64,000 nt of DNA. Source: Astropecten irregularis (taxonomy: Eukaryota; Echinodermata; Asteroidea; Paxillosida; Astropectinidae). A program made the translations under genes and the position numbers. Below, one piece after another: positions 51,251-62,966 of the stretch (its first letter is position 1; the number at the start of each line of letters is the position of its first letter). The stretch lies in NCBI GenBank assembly GCA_963971285.1, contig OZ020248.1, forward strand, positions 21,597,873 to 21,661,872. Direction: 5' to 3'. The notes below the pieces were generated by a model. That model had not been told where the DNA came from and ran no database searches. It was given only the letters and a program-made list of their open reading frames with translations.

Positions 51251-53270
51251 ATGTTAGTCACTTTAATATAGTTGAAAGCAGAAGTGTTGTTGTATTTTTT
51301 TCTTTCCGAGTCATACATGAATCTTATAAATGACCACAAATCTTGGTTATTGTTCTTGCATATTTGTTCCAGCACAAAATGTAAAGTTGAAGTGACATTG
51401 CATGATTTTGCTCACAGCTGTCAAGAAACTGTGATTATTAAACATGTCTTCAGTTGACAAGTTTGTAATAGCTTTTGAAATGGTACGATCTGCACATCTT
51501 ACAAATACTCCATGGTATTGTCAAATGCTGAGCTTTCATGACAACTTCACCCCTGGTCCCTGTACATTTGTTCTCTTTTCTTGCTGTTTTTCTTTTAGAA
51601 TTTCAAACAGAAGATTCCTGTTGATCTTGAAAGATTGCTAGAAATCCTCCCACAATGTCTTGGTCACAGAGTCAAAGATCCATGACATCACTCCGTAGTG
51701 AATGTTTTTGGCAGCTGACCTCTTTTATACCAATTGCCTCTCTCATGTAATTTGGGCTTTTTTCCATTCTCCTATCAATTTCTTTCATTCTTGAGGCACT
51801 CTACATCCATGTCTCTCTGTAAATTGACACTTGATTGTGGAGGCCTTGATGCATAAAGAGTCTGCACCACTGGTGATGTCATGCAATAGGGTAATGGTCT
51901 AGTTAGTGTAAGTTGAAATACTTGAAAGAAGGCAACAATGAGTCAGGTGGTTCCTGATGATACCCCCACCTCTGAGTGGTTAATACAAAGAACCAGCAAC
52001 TTATATTGTTGGTCTTTGGGGGACCTTTATACCACAAGTGTTTTCAGTTTTTAAGAAATAAAGAAACCTGTCCATCATGTACTGAAAGAAATTGTGTGTT
52101 TTATTTTAAGAAATTACCATGACCATCTTCGTTGTGCTGTTTATTTTGTTTTGTTTACTTTTATTGGTGGTTGTTGTTGTTTGGTAGGTAGAACATTCAC
52201 TTTGATCATGTATTTCTCAAAATGCATGTTTTCAGGGAAACTCATGTATGAAGATTGCATCAAGCAAAACAGTGTAATTGATCAGTGGGACATTGCCATT
52301 GACATTCTCCTAATTCATAAATTATCAGGGGAGGGGGAAACTTGGCCCCACCCCCACCAGGATTGGCAGGGAAATGCCACCACCCATGTATGAGAGATGT
52401 ACATGTAGTAAGAGCCCCATCAACCCCCCTCCCCACACACACCCCTAACACCTCCCCCTCCCACAATTCAGAAATTGCAAGAAAGTGAGAAAAGTTTATT
52501 GGTTCTTAATATAAAGTATTACTTATAAAATGTGCCTATTTATGCTTCAAAAAAGTATGATGAAATCCTCGTAAAATGTTAGAATTAAAACCTCTAGATA
52601 CCACCAGGCTTATTAAGACAATGAACAATGTACAGTGAATATAATCATGACAGATGCAGACCAGTGAATAGGTCCAAATCAGTCTGCAGAGCTCATTCAT
52701 ATTCTTTTCAATCTTTTTTTATAAAAGCATTTGCTGGGCCATACATGGGAAGTCTTGTAAAGAAAACAATGGATGGAGCCTGGTCAACAGAGTTTGGACT
52801 TTCACCTTTCAGCTGTTTGGATGAAATAAGGTCCTAAAGTAGCTCTATTTGTGCTATGTAAAGGAGGGGTACATTTTTGAGTCTGACACCAGTCAATTGG
52901 GCAGTTTTTAGGGTCATTTTTCTTTGGATGGTCTTTTCTCAAACAGTCATTGGTTGCCCTATAGAAAATTGTGAAGAAAATTTAAAAGGAAGTTATCAGC
53001 TTCATTTTTGTTTATGGCTTGATTGCCTGAGAAACGTGTGAGTATTTGTAATAATTGTTTGAAATTGGTCATTTTGATGGGAGCCTATGAGAAATTATTT
53101 ACTGGTCTGAGTGTTTGCCGCCCTCTGTTGGGATGGGGACATAGTATGGTGCACTGTGTCCCTGGAGCAGGTACCCAGACTCCACAATGGAATTCATATA
53201 CGTACTGTATAATATCTCACATGTTGACTCAACGCGTGTTCATTTGCTTTGGAGTGTGGAAGTAAACAAG
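51251..53270. other. No supported gene
   Basis: Includes a C-rich stretch near 52340-52460 and short frames without motifs. Confidence 0.5.
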
Positions 53271-53273
53271 TTA

Positions 53274-53505
53274 AGCCCACCGCACACTATACGATCCGAC
53301 TACGATCCGACTGGTTTTTGGAAGGATCGCAAAGCATTCTGGGAGTCTTAACCGTGATTCGACAGTCGAATCTTGCCGACTGGCCATCAGAGTGGGTCTG
53401 CGACTGGGAACAATCACGGTTAAGACTCCCAGAATGCTTTGCGATCCTTCCAAAAACCAGTCGGATCCTAGTCGGGATGTCGGATCGTATAGTGTGCGGT
53501 GGGCT
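53274..53505. mobile_element. 232-bp palindromic MITE, probably PIF/Harbinger type
   Basis: Ends AGCCCACCGCACACT and its reverse complement, with arms of roughly 95 bp (including AAGCATTCTGGGAGTCTTAA) around a short unpaired centre. Flanked by TTA at 53271-53273 and 53506-53508, the 3-bp duplication typical of PIF/Harbinger. An 11-bp duplication (ACGATCCGACT) occurs in the left arm. Confidence 0.85.
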
Positions 53506-53509
53506 TTAG

Positions 53510-54290
53510 GTGTTGCGTTGCCGATGTTGCTGAAGTTTTAATGTTCCTAAATGTTCTGGACAGTCGTTCTAGGTGCAAACATGTATTTCCAGGTTGCGTT
53601 TATTCACCTCCCGGAAGTCTATGGCCATGTCATGAATGTTGATAGTTGGTGACTGATGATGACCAGTCTCAGGAATGATCGAATGGTTGTGGCCCAGGCT
53701 GCCACGCATCACATGCACGGACAACGGACTTGTGGAGGTCATGAACGCAACAACATACAGTATACATGAACCTTGTGACAACAAAGTATTCCTTCAGTTT
53801 GAATGTGCAACGTGGGCCTGATGACATACCAGCATACATGGAGTGCATTGAGTGCTATTAATTAGCTTGTAATGTGTACTTCCAAGATGCAAAGAGTAAG
53901 CTCCACTTCTACAGCAACTCGGTGGGTTTTGACTTTTTGCTAGCCTGGTCCCTTCCTCCATGCCTGGGCTAAGGAGTAAGGTAAGTACATGTACATGATG
54001 TATGGTGCTGCAGACAGGTAGGTCATTTCTTCCTTGTTATGTGCTGGTTCTTTCTTAGTTGCGATGATCGTAACCCTAGCCTGGTGAGTCATTATGCCAC
54101 AAATCGCCGATTAACAATAACAATCATTTTAGGGATGGGAAATTATAAATCGTGATTTTCAAGTTAGACGTCAGGTGCAGGGTTCTCCCCACGTACAAAC
54201 TTGTGTATCGGGGCCGATACGCGAAAATAATTGCCGATACGCAAAAATATCTGCCGATTCTCACTTTTGCAGCCCCAATACGCACAATAT
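53510..54290. other. No supported gene
   Basis: Featureless apart from short frames on both strands. Confidence 0.5.
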
Positions 54291-54295
54291 GTTTT

Positions 54296-54697
54296 TTAAC
54301 AAGGACCTGTATTTATTCCACGATCTTGAATTATGTGTATTTTTCCACTTGCAATGCGCTGGTATCTGAACAACAGCTTATTATTTCGGGTGTTTGAAGC
54401 CCAAAAGATCGATGGAAACTTCGGCCAACAACCATTGGCACACGTACGTTCATGCCTCGTGCACCGTGTGATCGGTGGCATGATACTTGGCGTTGCTTCA
54501 CTGTCTTTACCTGTGTAAGGACATTTTACTTCAATAATCCCAGCATCATCTACAAGGCCATGTGGAGAACAACCCAAATAAGGGGTTTCCTGACAAACAT
54601 GGATTCCACAACTGTTCACTACATAACCAGTTTTAGTGCAGTAATCTTTCACAGCTACCGATTCATACTTCTGGCCATAATCATTCTTTAGTGACAT
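54296..54697 (-). pseudogene. YqaJ/lambda-exonuclease-like domain fragment
   Basis: Reads VAVKDYCTKTGYVVNSCGIH, VCQETPYLGCSPHGLVDDAG and IIEVKCPYTGKDS. This is the 'P-x-LG-x-SP-D-G-L-V...G-x-x-E-V-K-C-P' nuclease core of YqaJ-type recombinases, in which the Asp, Glu and Lys bind metal; the first is His here (SPHG). The remaining part of the frame is unrelated, so the exon is truncated. It complements the SAP exon at 6.2 kb and SWIM piece at 31.4 kb, which occur together in intact family members. Confidence 0.7.
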
Positions 54698-54699
54698 TT

Positions 54700-55820
54700 G
54701 TCCAGAATTGTCAACTCAAAATTTTCTCCCCACGCCGTAATTAAGGGCTTCGCGCTCCTCACTCGCATTATTCCTCAACCACAGTCTCACCAACCTTTCC
54801 TTTTTAAAGTTGGAGATCACTGGTAAATTTCCCGAAAATGCCCAAGATTGCACCACAACATCTTATTTAAGGCTGTCTTCGGAGCTCTATAGGGGCATTT
54901 CAGCATACCCCACGCAAAATTGGCTTTATGCACAGAGATTATGCTACAAATCACAGCACCCCCTGCCAAAATTGTGTTCCCGCAGGCCTTTTTACAACTG
55001 CTCCTGATTCTCTGAACTGGTCTGTATTGTTGCAGTAAGTTCCCGGATTCTTGGTGGAAGTTTGATACCCTGCAGATCTAGGCCAAAGATCTGTGTCTGC
55101 AGGTACTGACAGGCCTCGTACTTAAGTTTTTTTTTTAACTAGCCCACCGGGCTAGTTAATTGAGTTTTTTACTAGCCCCCAGCAAGTTTTACTAGCCCTT
55201 TATTGAATTTACCACAAGGTTATTTTAATCAAAGACTGACTGGAGAATAAACACATTAAAAGGTACTATTGGTAGACATATTAATGTATCTCGTTCCATA
55301 CCAGCATGGGATTCCGCCCTGGTGTGATGCATCCAACCAAATTAAATATGGATCATTGTGCTTTTCCCACTTTGTATCTGTTTGTCAGGAACCTGAGATG
55401 CTGCATGAACTCTCTTCTTCTGTATTTAACCCTTAATTAACACGCTGCTATTAATCCACGTGCAATATCCTGTGGTGCTGAATTTCCTGTGTGTAGCTGG
55501 CAGAAATAAACAACTGAATTTACAAATGTGTTTTACTTTGTGAAGAAAGTTTTTTATGCAAAATAAAAATGTTCTTCACAATTAAATTCTCTGACAGTGC
55601 AAATCTTATATGTGTACATGAAGATACAGAGGTTTGAAAATGGAGGATGGATAATTTTCAGAAAGCAGTGGATCCGCATCATGTTACTCACACAAACATT
55701 ATGGACCTGGGTCTGTCCACACTAATGGTACCTTTTTTTAATAAAAGATAACTTTTGGGGTGTGAAATGGGAGGTGGATTTAAGCTCAGGTTTTTTGCTC
55801 ATTTTAGTTTCGTAAACATT
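54700..55820. other. No supported gene; small palindrome
   Basis: 55137-55157 reads AACTAGCCC-ACC-GGGCTAGTT, a perfect 9-bp inverted repeat, followed by further TACTAGCCC copies to about 55200. Otherwise featureless. Confidence 0.55.
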
Positions 55821-55859
55821 CCTGTATTCATTCTTGGTTGAATGAATCCTCCCCAGGTA

Positions 55860-57400
55860 ACAGATACAGTATTCTTTAGCTAAAATCTGTAAGTCTCTCC
55901 TCTTGCAATTCACCATTTGGTCTTTCCAAGCCCCTGTGAAATGCATTTGCAGTGACATCTTGTGGAGTTCTACACTTGGTACCTGTCAAATTATCTGGAT
56001 CAGGGTTGATAAAAATCAAATGATTTAAAAAAATAATCATTATAATTTATTTGATTTAAATCAGATTTTTTTTAATTTAAATCAATTATTTTTTTTTTAA
56101 ATTAAAATCTTAATTGTTTTTACGTAATAACATTTTACTATCATAACATTTTGCTTAAAAAAACCCATAAATGATGCCAAATTGCATCTTCTTTTCGCTT
56201 GGGCATTGTGGTCATTAAAATGTAGCAAAAAATCCAAAGCAACAAAAAACAGAAAATGTTACCGACTGTCAGTGTCACTACAGGCATACTCTATTGCTTC
56301 CTTGCTGATGGAATGTTTAAGACCACATTCAAAGATGTTTCATGGCTTGTACATACATGTACGTACCAGTGGTCCATTTGCATCTCAGTATGTGTATTAG
56401 AGCTAATAATGGCAGTATTGTGCAAAGTCAAGATGTAGTGATGTACACAAACAAAACTTAATTCTTTGCAGTTGCATACATGTACGTATTATTTTACTGT
56501 GTAATTCTATTCTTTGAATAGATACTTGTAAATTACAAGTAATGCTGTACACATACATTGTACTTTGCTTCAGGATACTGCCTCATTTTTCATACATATT
56601 TTATACAGTAAAATTTCATTGTAAAAACACAACATAAACTGTTTTAAGACACCCTGTTATAGTGGAAAAACTAAGCCAAAAGTTAATGCAAGTGTTCTTT
56701 CAGTAAGATATTCTGATTTTCATTAAAAAAAGCATGAAATAATGAAAAAAATCATGATTGATTTTTATGAGCGATTTTTTATATTCTTTTCCATTGATTT
56801 AAATCACGATTTAAATCAATGATTTAAATCGAGTGATTCAAATCAAACAACCCTGATCTGGATACTGTATGTAATGGTCATTGCAATGCTCACTGCAAAT
56901 GTTGCAAACTCTGCCCCATGCTTGATCAATATCTGCAACTGGTACAGGTACATAGGATAATGGATTCCCACTGTCAAACCATAAAACATCTTCCTTCTTT
57001 GTAACACATACAGGATGAGGACAGTTCTTGTCATGGCATGTTAGAAGTTGGAAGACATAATTTGGAAGTCCATTTTGCATTGCGCAAGTCTCATACCTTC
57101 TGGAAATGGTTGTGGTTGTTTGTCAGCCAGGGCTTGTAGGTTCTCAACTGTCACTGGTTGGTTCCCAGCTTCACTCTTTTCTGTTTCCCGTAGTTGCACT
57201 GCAAACTCTTTTCCAGTTTCCCATCCGCCTGTGCTGGGGGGAGTACATTATCTGCAACGATGGGCAATACAACCTCGTTCATGACAGCCCGGTAGCACGC
57301 TCAAAGCAGCCTCTCAGGGTCTGGGAGGACAGTTTTCCCAAGTACTCTAGACTCTTGTTGGACTTCTCTTCCATTATCCTCCTTCACGGTCTCGTCTAAC
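55860..57400 (-). pseudogene. Uncharacterised Cys-rich protein gene split by a hAT-type insertion
   Basis: Minus-strand pieces from right to left: RACYRAVMNEVVLPIVADNV-type lead (57250-57330), GWETGKEFAVQLRETEKSEA, TVENLQALADKQPQPFPEGM, then PNYVFQLLTCHDKNCPHPVC, KEDVLWFDSGNPLSYVPVPV and WGRVCNICSEHCNDHYIQYP. There the 855-bp element interrupts. Reading from the other side of the duplicated 8 bp, the same frame continues for about 37 codons (NLTGTKCRTPQDVTANAFHR and so on) to a stop. The paired cysteines (C-x-x-C, C-x-x-x-C) suggest zinc binding. Family unknown, probably transposon-associated. Confidence 0.55.
56001..56855. mobile_element. 855-bp non-autonomous hAT-type element
   Basis: Ends CAGGGTTGAT and ATCAAACAACCCTG are inverted repeats followed by many ATTTAAATC subterminal motifs. 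The 8-bp target duplication ATCTGGAT is perfect (55993-56000 and 56856-56863). No transposase frame inside. Confidence 0.95.
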
Positions 57401-57654
57401 TCCGAGTTGATCTTCTTCAAGCTCTTATTTGATTTTATCTTTTAGATCATGAAAAGGTCGTTTGTGGAATTGCAATGTGTTTATATTGTGAGTGAATGTA
57501 AAAATGCCTCAATTTCTTTCAAATGAGTTGATTGAAGCAATAATCCTAACCAGTTCATTGCTTCATGGAAATTGTTCAGATTATTTCCTGGATATTTTTG
57601 GCAGCATTGTGTATGAAATGGCTAGCGCAACAATGAATTAATGTCTTATTATTA

Positions 57655-57909
57655 ATAAGACACTCTCCCACGTCCCGATTTATTGTTTTCCCGCTTGGCT
57701 GCGCGGTATTTTTTTCTCAAGTATTCAACTCGATCTTTCACGCCGGGGAAACGTTTGACAAATTGCGTTGTGATAGCAGCCGAGACTCTAGAGTTGTATT
57801 TCATCCCCTTGAATCCGGACTGATGTTTCCTATCACCCCATATCTGGAGAAGCCCGTGTGTTTCATCATGCTTCCAGTTTCGTCTTTTTTTTGCCATCAT
57901 TTGCGGCAA
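57655..57909 (-). CDS. Myb/SANT-like domain exon (third copy)
   Basis: Starts MAKKRRNWKHDETHGLLQIW and continues SAAITTQFVKRF, KDRVEYLRKKYRAAKRENNK SGRGRV. It retains the first helix with its conserved Trp and Glu that the 14.1- and 16.9-kb exons lack, and lacks a short segment (CPYNTWEN) they have. Similarity to those copies stops near 57660. Confidence 0.6.
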
Positions 57910-58529
57910 TTTGTCTCTACTACGACTAGTAGTGCTGGTTGAAGTTCACTGCATAGTTGCTCAAAGCTAGCCCTTTTCATTCTGAAATTTCTCAGCCACT
58001 CCCGATCAGTAAAATGGGGCAAAGCAAATTCTTCCCAGCAGGTATGGTATTGGGGCATTTGGCGTAGGTCGGGATCAACAATACGCGAGGTTGAATAGAA
58101 ATAGAGTCAAAGTTAAAGTCATCATCACAACCATACGTGTTCTTTTACGGTGCCATCTGTTAACATCCAGGTCATGATAAGCATTTTGTAGGATTCTCAA
58201 CATTCTTCTACGGCAATCTGTTTATCTTCTTGAGTGATTCTCATCGGAATGTTTGCTGTGTTGAATGTAAATCAACATGAAAATTGACAGCAATCTGACC
58301 AAGTCTGCTTTTGTTACGGGCCCCATCTTGCTTAATAAAATCACGAAAAAAATTCCCACAGTTCCTTGCTTTGACCTGCAACATGGCCTGACTCATTCCG
58401 CACCTCCGGTCTACCCTGGACGAAGGTCAATTGTGGGTGACACACACACAAATAAAGTGGAAACAAGGCATTTGTCGGTAATCTGGATTACCAACACCGG
58501 GAAAATAGTGGGCAAGAAATACCGAGTGT
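57910..58529. other. No supported gene
   Basis: Featureless sequence up to the target duplication of the next element. Confidence 0.5.
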
Positions 58530-58537
58530 GAGTGCGT

Positions 58538-59683
58538 TAAGGGTGTGCATCTACGTTTAATTTACTAACCGTTTAAACCAAACTTTTTCACACGTTTAAA
58601 CGTTTAAACGTTGGTCTGCGGCAGGTAAATTTAAGATCCAGAAAATCAAAGACATTTTATTCCATTCTTGTTGGGGGAGTATTTTATTTAATCGTGAACC
58701 CCAAATCACGAAAGGTGGCGTCACGTCAGCGATGTGACTCTCCGACCCTTATACTTTACAAGAGGAACAAAAGTATTTCAATTTTCCCAAGATGCCACTC
58801 ATGAAATCCTGACCCGAAAGTATTAAAATGAGTTGACTTTCCAACCACAGTTACTGGGCAGTAACAAACAAAATGGTATGATGTGCGCATGCCTGCCAAT
58901 AGGCAAATTAAGGTCAACGTAACTGGAGATTTTCCTTCAGCCTTTATTCTGCTCCGATCAGAACAGAACATAGATAAGATATACATCCCTTTGTTGTTTG
59001 GCCCATTTTGCCGACAAAAGACGTTCATGGTGTTTTTTTCTTGACCCAGAAATCTGAACCCAGCTTAACAAAAGACCTGCCAATTATGATGTTGACACAG
59101 CTGGAGACAGTTCAGGAGTTGGAGACATAATAGGTGGAGACATAATAGGAGGGGGGTTGAGATCGTGAATTTCTTTCGGAGTAAAGGGCTGGTGGTTTAT
59201 AGCTTCATCCAATAATGATCCTCGATTGGCTATCATGATCAATGCTATTGGTTGACACTGCATTTTGTGACAGCTACTGAAAGTTCACACGCACGCACGT
59301 GGTTGCCTGAAAGCCGCTGGTCCCGTTTGTTTGATAGGTTGTTAATTCATGTGTTGAATATACTGTGGGTACCAACCAAGGAAAGCAAAGTAAACATATT
59401 CGGAGGTTGATGAATATTATGCCGGCTATCACTGTAGTTTATTGTTATATTCTTTGAGGTGTTTTCTGCTGGAAATAAAAAAAGTTTTGGCCACTTGGTA
59501 ATCGGAGTTGAGTGTCGTGAACAATACTTTATTGTACAGTGTATTACATTGACAAATAGAGGGACAAATGCAAACAAAAACACAATGGATTTTTTTTGTC
59601 GTTTAAACGTTTACTAAAATACTGAACGTGTAGTGCCTTTGTACACGTTTAAACGTTTAAACGTTTAACCTGGCACAGCCTTA
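58538..59683. mobile_element. 1146-bp non-autonomous hAT-type element with GTTTAAAC clusters
   Basis: Terminal inverted repeats TAAGGGTGTGC and GGCACAGCCTTA; perfect 8-bp duplication GAGTGCGT at 58530-58537 and 59684-59691. Both ends contain clusters of ACGTTTAAACGTTTAAACG. Internal frames are short and motif-free. Confidence 0.92.
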
Positions 59684-59873
59684 GAGTGCGTGCTGAGTAG
59701 AAAGTAGAAAATGTGAAGATATAAGAAAGGCCTCAAAATCAAATGTGTTTTAATTGTCAAACCAGTAGGCCCGTAACAAAATAAACAGAAACAAACATGC
59801 CTAGAATATACTTTAAACAGACACGAAAAGAATCTTAAAAGAGCTGTTGGTTTATGAAGGCCTCTGGTAGTCA

Positions 59874-60458
59874 TCAACGTCTGGCACCCCTGGGCTTCGA
59901 TGCATGTGGGAGAAGACCGGCCCTCTGCTCCGCCGACATGGTGATGATATGAAGGACCTGCAAAGCCTGGCGCCGTTCTCCCTCCTCCTTCAAGTTTGCA
60001 ACAACCAGCTTTGCCCCCGCTTCTTTGGCTTCTCGAAGTTCAACCTCGATCGCAGCTAGCCTGGACTGATACTGGCCCAAGATCAACTCCCCCAGCTCTA
60101 TCGCCCAAACTTGCCGTCTTCTTTTTCCAAGAGATGACCATCTCGGACGAGCAAGTAATGCCGAAAGGCAGGGTTGGTATTTTCTTGTTGACCTTGCACC
60201 AGTTAGGCGCTTCACCACGATCAAGGTTTCCCTTAAGATTATCCGCCTGTCTCTGGACCCGATTCCTCAGGCCAGCCAAGCGGACAATTTTGACCCTAGC
60301 CCTACAGACCAAGGCCAAAGCGGGAGGGAAAGCTGAATGTGCTTGTCTTTTCTTTTTGGGTGTGGATACAGAGAGAACAGGCACGGGCTTTGGCGCTGGC
60401 CGCACGGAAGGTCCTCCTCATCGGCAAAGAGTATAAGGTCGTCCTCTTTCGTTTCCAT
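59874..60458 (-). pseudogene. Coiled-coil protein remnant in two frames
   Basis: ATG at 60458 gives METKEDDLILFADEEDLP. A second frame reads RARVKIVRLAGLRNRVQRQA and APNWCKVNKKIPTLPFG. A third reads ELGELILGQYQSRLAAIEVE and LREAKEAGAKLVVANLKEEG. GC content is higher than nearby DNA. It could be an ORF1-type retrotransposon protein, but no diagnostic motif is seen. Confidence 0.35.
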
Positions 60459-60489
60459 TTTGAAAGAAGGTCATTGTCACTTTTAAACA

Positions 60490-61470
60490 ATATTATACCT
60501 TAACCAAATAAATGAAGTGGTATGTGTTAAGTTGTGAAGTCATGGTATATGATCTAAAGAAATAAAACAAGTTATTGGCTACACTGCCTGTAACTAGATG
60601 TGGGCTAAACAGAAGATAATGTTTGACATGATGTATATTTGTACATGTTGAGACTAACAAAACATATCTACAACATTGTTACCAAATTTTAAATTGGATT
60701 ATGGATATACTTGGACTGTTTTATGAACCCAGAATTTAGTCCAAAGAACAAGAAGAAACCAGGTCTGCGTTCTAAAAAATTTCTAAGTCCCCCCAAACAG
60801 AGGAAAAACAGGTCTATTATTGCCCTGAATTGCTTTGGCAACTTTTTCACATTGGCCTTTTCAGGTCCTTTTGCTTGTCTCTGAACTTCTTCCATATTTT
60901 CTGTAAAGTCCCTTCTCTTTGTCTTGCCTTGTGAGGAGCAGATAATCAACTTTTCAATCCTCTTCCGATTGCTCTTTCCTGCTCCATGATTGGAATTATC
61001 ATCTTGTACATTGAGCCCCATTTGTCTGTTGTCTGCCACAACTTTCTCCTCCTTGGTCAGATTCTAAGGTCCATATCCACCAGCTCTGGGATCAACTGGT
61101 TTTTCCAGGGCAGCAGCCCCTGCTTTGTGTAGTTTCTCATTGTCATCTCTCTCAGTCAAGAGGCCGACAAAACTTTTTCATGACCACCTGTGAAGATAAT
61201 TAGTAAATAGGTACAAATATAAATTAATAATGGTAAAAAGTAGAAGTGAATTATGGTATAATCTGCATGAATGCTGCACATTCTATATCGGAAGCATTCT
61301 GGCCTTTATTGTCCGATGATAAACTTTGCAGTCTGACAAATTTGTCTGACACTTCATTAACATATGTCACTGCTTCCCAGACAAACACACTCAAATACAC
61401 CATAAAACATCAGACTGTCAACATCACACAAATTACTCATAAAATTACTCAAATTACAAATAAACGAACT
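60490..61470. other. Mostly non-coding; one basic minus-strand frame
   Basis: The frame 60689-61039 reads ADNRQMGLNVQDDNSNHG and KSNRKRIEKLIIC, basic and motif-free. Cannot be assigned. Confidence 0.35.
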
Positions 61471-61473
61471 CAC

Positions 61474-61918
61474 TTGAATGGTGTGCATCAGCTCAATTGG
61501 GATGTTAATATTGGAGTAGTATGACAGCCTGGCCAGTTCCTCTACGCCTTTCTTCCCAGTAACCTTTTCATGCCTCGATGCTGCTGTCTTGGCTTTCTTC
61601 TGCACACAGGCAGTTGCGCCATCCAAGGCTCTGTTGTTGAGTTTATCAACCTGTCTGCCCATGTCCAATTGCACCTCTTTACACGTAGCTAGCGGTGCTG
61701 AGCGAAGCTCTGTACTCCCAAACCGGTCTGTCCTTGGACATGAATCGGAGCAGCAGCATGCACCTTGGTTGTCGAATACCCCCATTACAACCCGCGCCTT
61801 CAGCGTAAAATTGGCCTCCGTGCTGCCATCAAAGCAAGGAACTCCTGAGTCTATAATTCCTCAAGCTCATCAATTAATGGGGTCATGTATGGATTCATAT
61901 CTGTTGGCCCACTGGGAC
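61474..61918 (-). pseudogene. EnSpm/CACTA (Tnp2-like) transposase exon
   Basis: Acceptor TTAATATAG above 61918 and donor GTGAGTTC below 61474. Reads GPSGPTDMNPYMTPLIDELE, then a TAG and a shift, FDGSTEANFTLKARVVMGVF, DNQGACCCSDSC, KKGVEELARLSYYSNINIPI and ELMHTIQ. This follows the CACTA/Tnp2 order 'NPYL-x-PLV-x-EL...F-x-L-R-A...D-x-P...C-x-x-C...L-x-x-L-x-Y-F...D-x-MH'. The catalytic-type D of D-x-MH is Glu here. Non-functional. Confidence 0.65.
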
Positions 61919-62291
61919 CTATATTAATGACAACAAGTTTTAAAATTGCGATTAGTTATATGAACAAGCTTTTATACGCATGACGTGTCATTAGTGTATA
62001 TTGCTTATGTACATATTACTGAGATGATTTACTCGACAGCCACATGTAATTACTTTAGAATGTCTTAGAATATCAGGATTCCTGACAGACGCCCATGTAA
62101 ATTCATTAATCCCCCTCCTCTGCCTCCCTCCATTTCTGTCCGCAGCGTGTTTAAACCATGACTTTATGATGGCCTCAACCTTGTCAAAGGAGGCTGTCAA
62201 TATCATTGCATTTTATGCATCACTGATTCTAGGGATCTGACTAATCAACGACCATGAATGCTTAGTCAGATAATAAGAATTCAATGTTTAC

Positions 62292-62436
62292 CTGGCATAA
62301 TGGATGAGAGCAGCATCTTTCCAATCTTGTCCCTTGTTCTCCCGCTGAAGTTGAGGTATTTCAGCAACACTGGACACATGTATTGCATCATCTGGTGATT
62401 GAAGGGGTCAAATCCATCCGCATTTAAAGCAAATGT
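62292..62436 (-). pseudogene. EnSpm/CACTA transposase, upstream exon
   Basis: Reads FALNADGFDPFNHQMMQYMC, PVLLKYLNFSGRTRDKIGKM and LLSSIMP, ending at donor CCAG-GTAAAC. Matches the Tnp2 'DG-x-x-PF...S-x-x-PV-x-L-x-I-x-NLP-x-x-x-R' segment that precedes the exon at 61.5-61.9 kb. The first catalytic Asp (ADG) is kept. Confidence 0.65.
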
Positions 62437-62439
62437 TCA

Positions 62440-62965
62440 TTAACTGGTTTCTTATAGAATGTAGGCCTACTTTGAGGTAGAAATTGGGTATGTGGATACA
62501 CTTATGGAGGAAATGCACACATTATATACACATGTTCTCAGTAAGGTGTAGTATAGTAACAATATAATGGTCAAGATAAGGAAACTGTGGCCAAGCACAG
62601 GCAGGGTTCTTGTGGGGTGGAAACTATTGCCTCAGGGGAACATGTGGTCAGGAGAAAGAGCTGTTACTATGGGAACTGCCACCCAGGCCTGGTAGAATGG
62701 AATGTGGGATTCAGGGATAGAGATAAGAGCCTAAGGGGTGGTCAGTAAAAATGGTCACAAATCTATTAAAACTACACACAATGGAATAAACATGTAAGAA
62801 ATGCCTACATGTAAATAAAGGCAAAAAAAATCAAAACTAACTTATAAAAAATACAAGGAACCTGTTTCTTGTTTTGTTGTGTCAGCCCGAGTTCTCCAGA
62901 TTGTTTCGAGTAGTCTTCAGTAAATGTGGCATGTCGCATATGAAGTATACCTTCCTTGAGGGGTC
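62440..62965. other. No supported gene
   Basis: Featureless sequence between the CACTA remnant and the second protease block. Confidence 0.5.
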
Positions 62966-62966
62966 T

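Noticed and set aside
48240..53270. Several 60-100-codon frames as small genes
   Set aside because: No conserved motif, splice-bounded exon or composition bias; frequency is as expected in AT-rich non-coding DNA.
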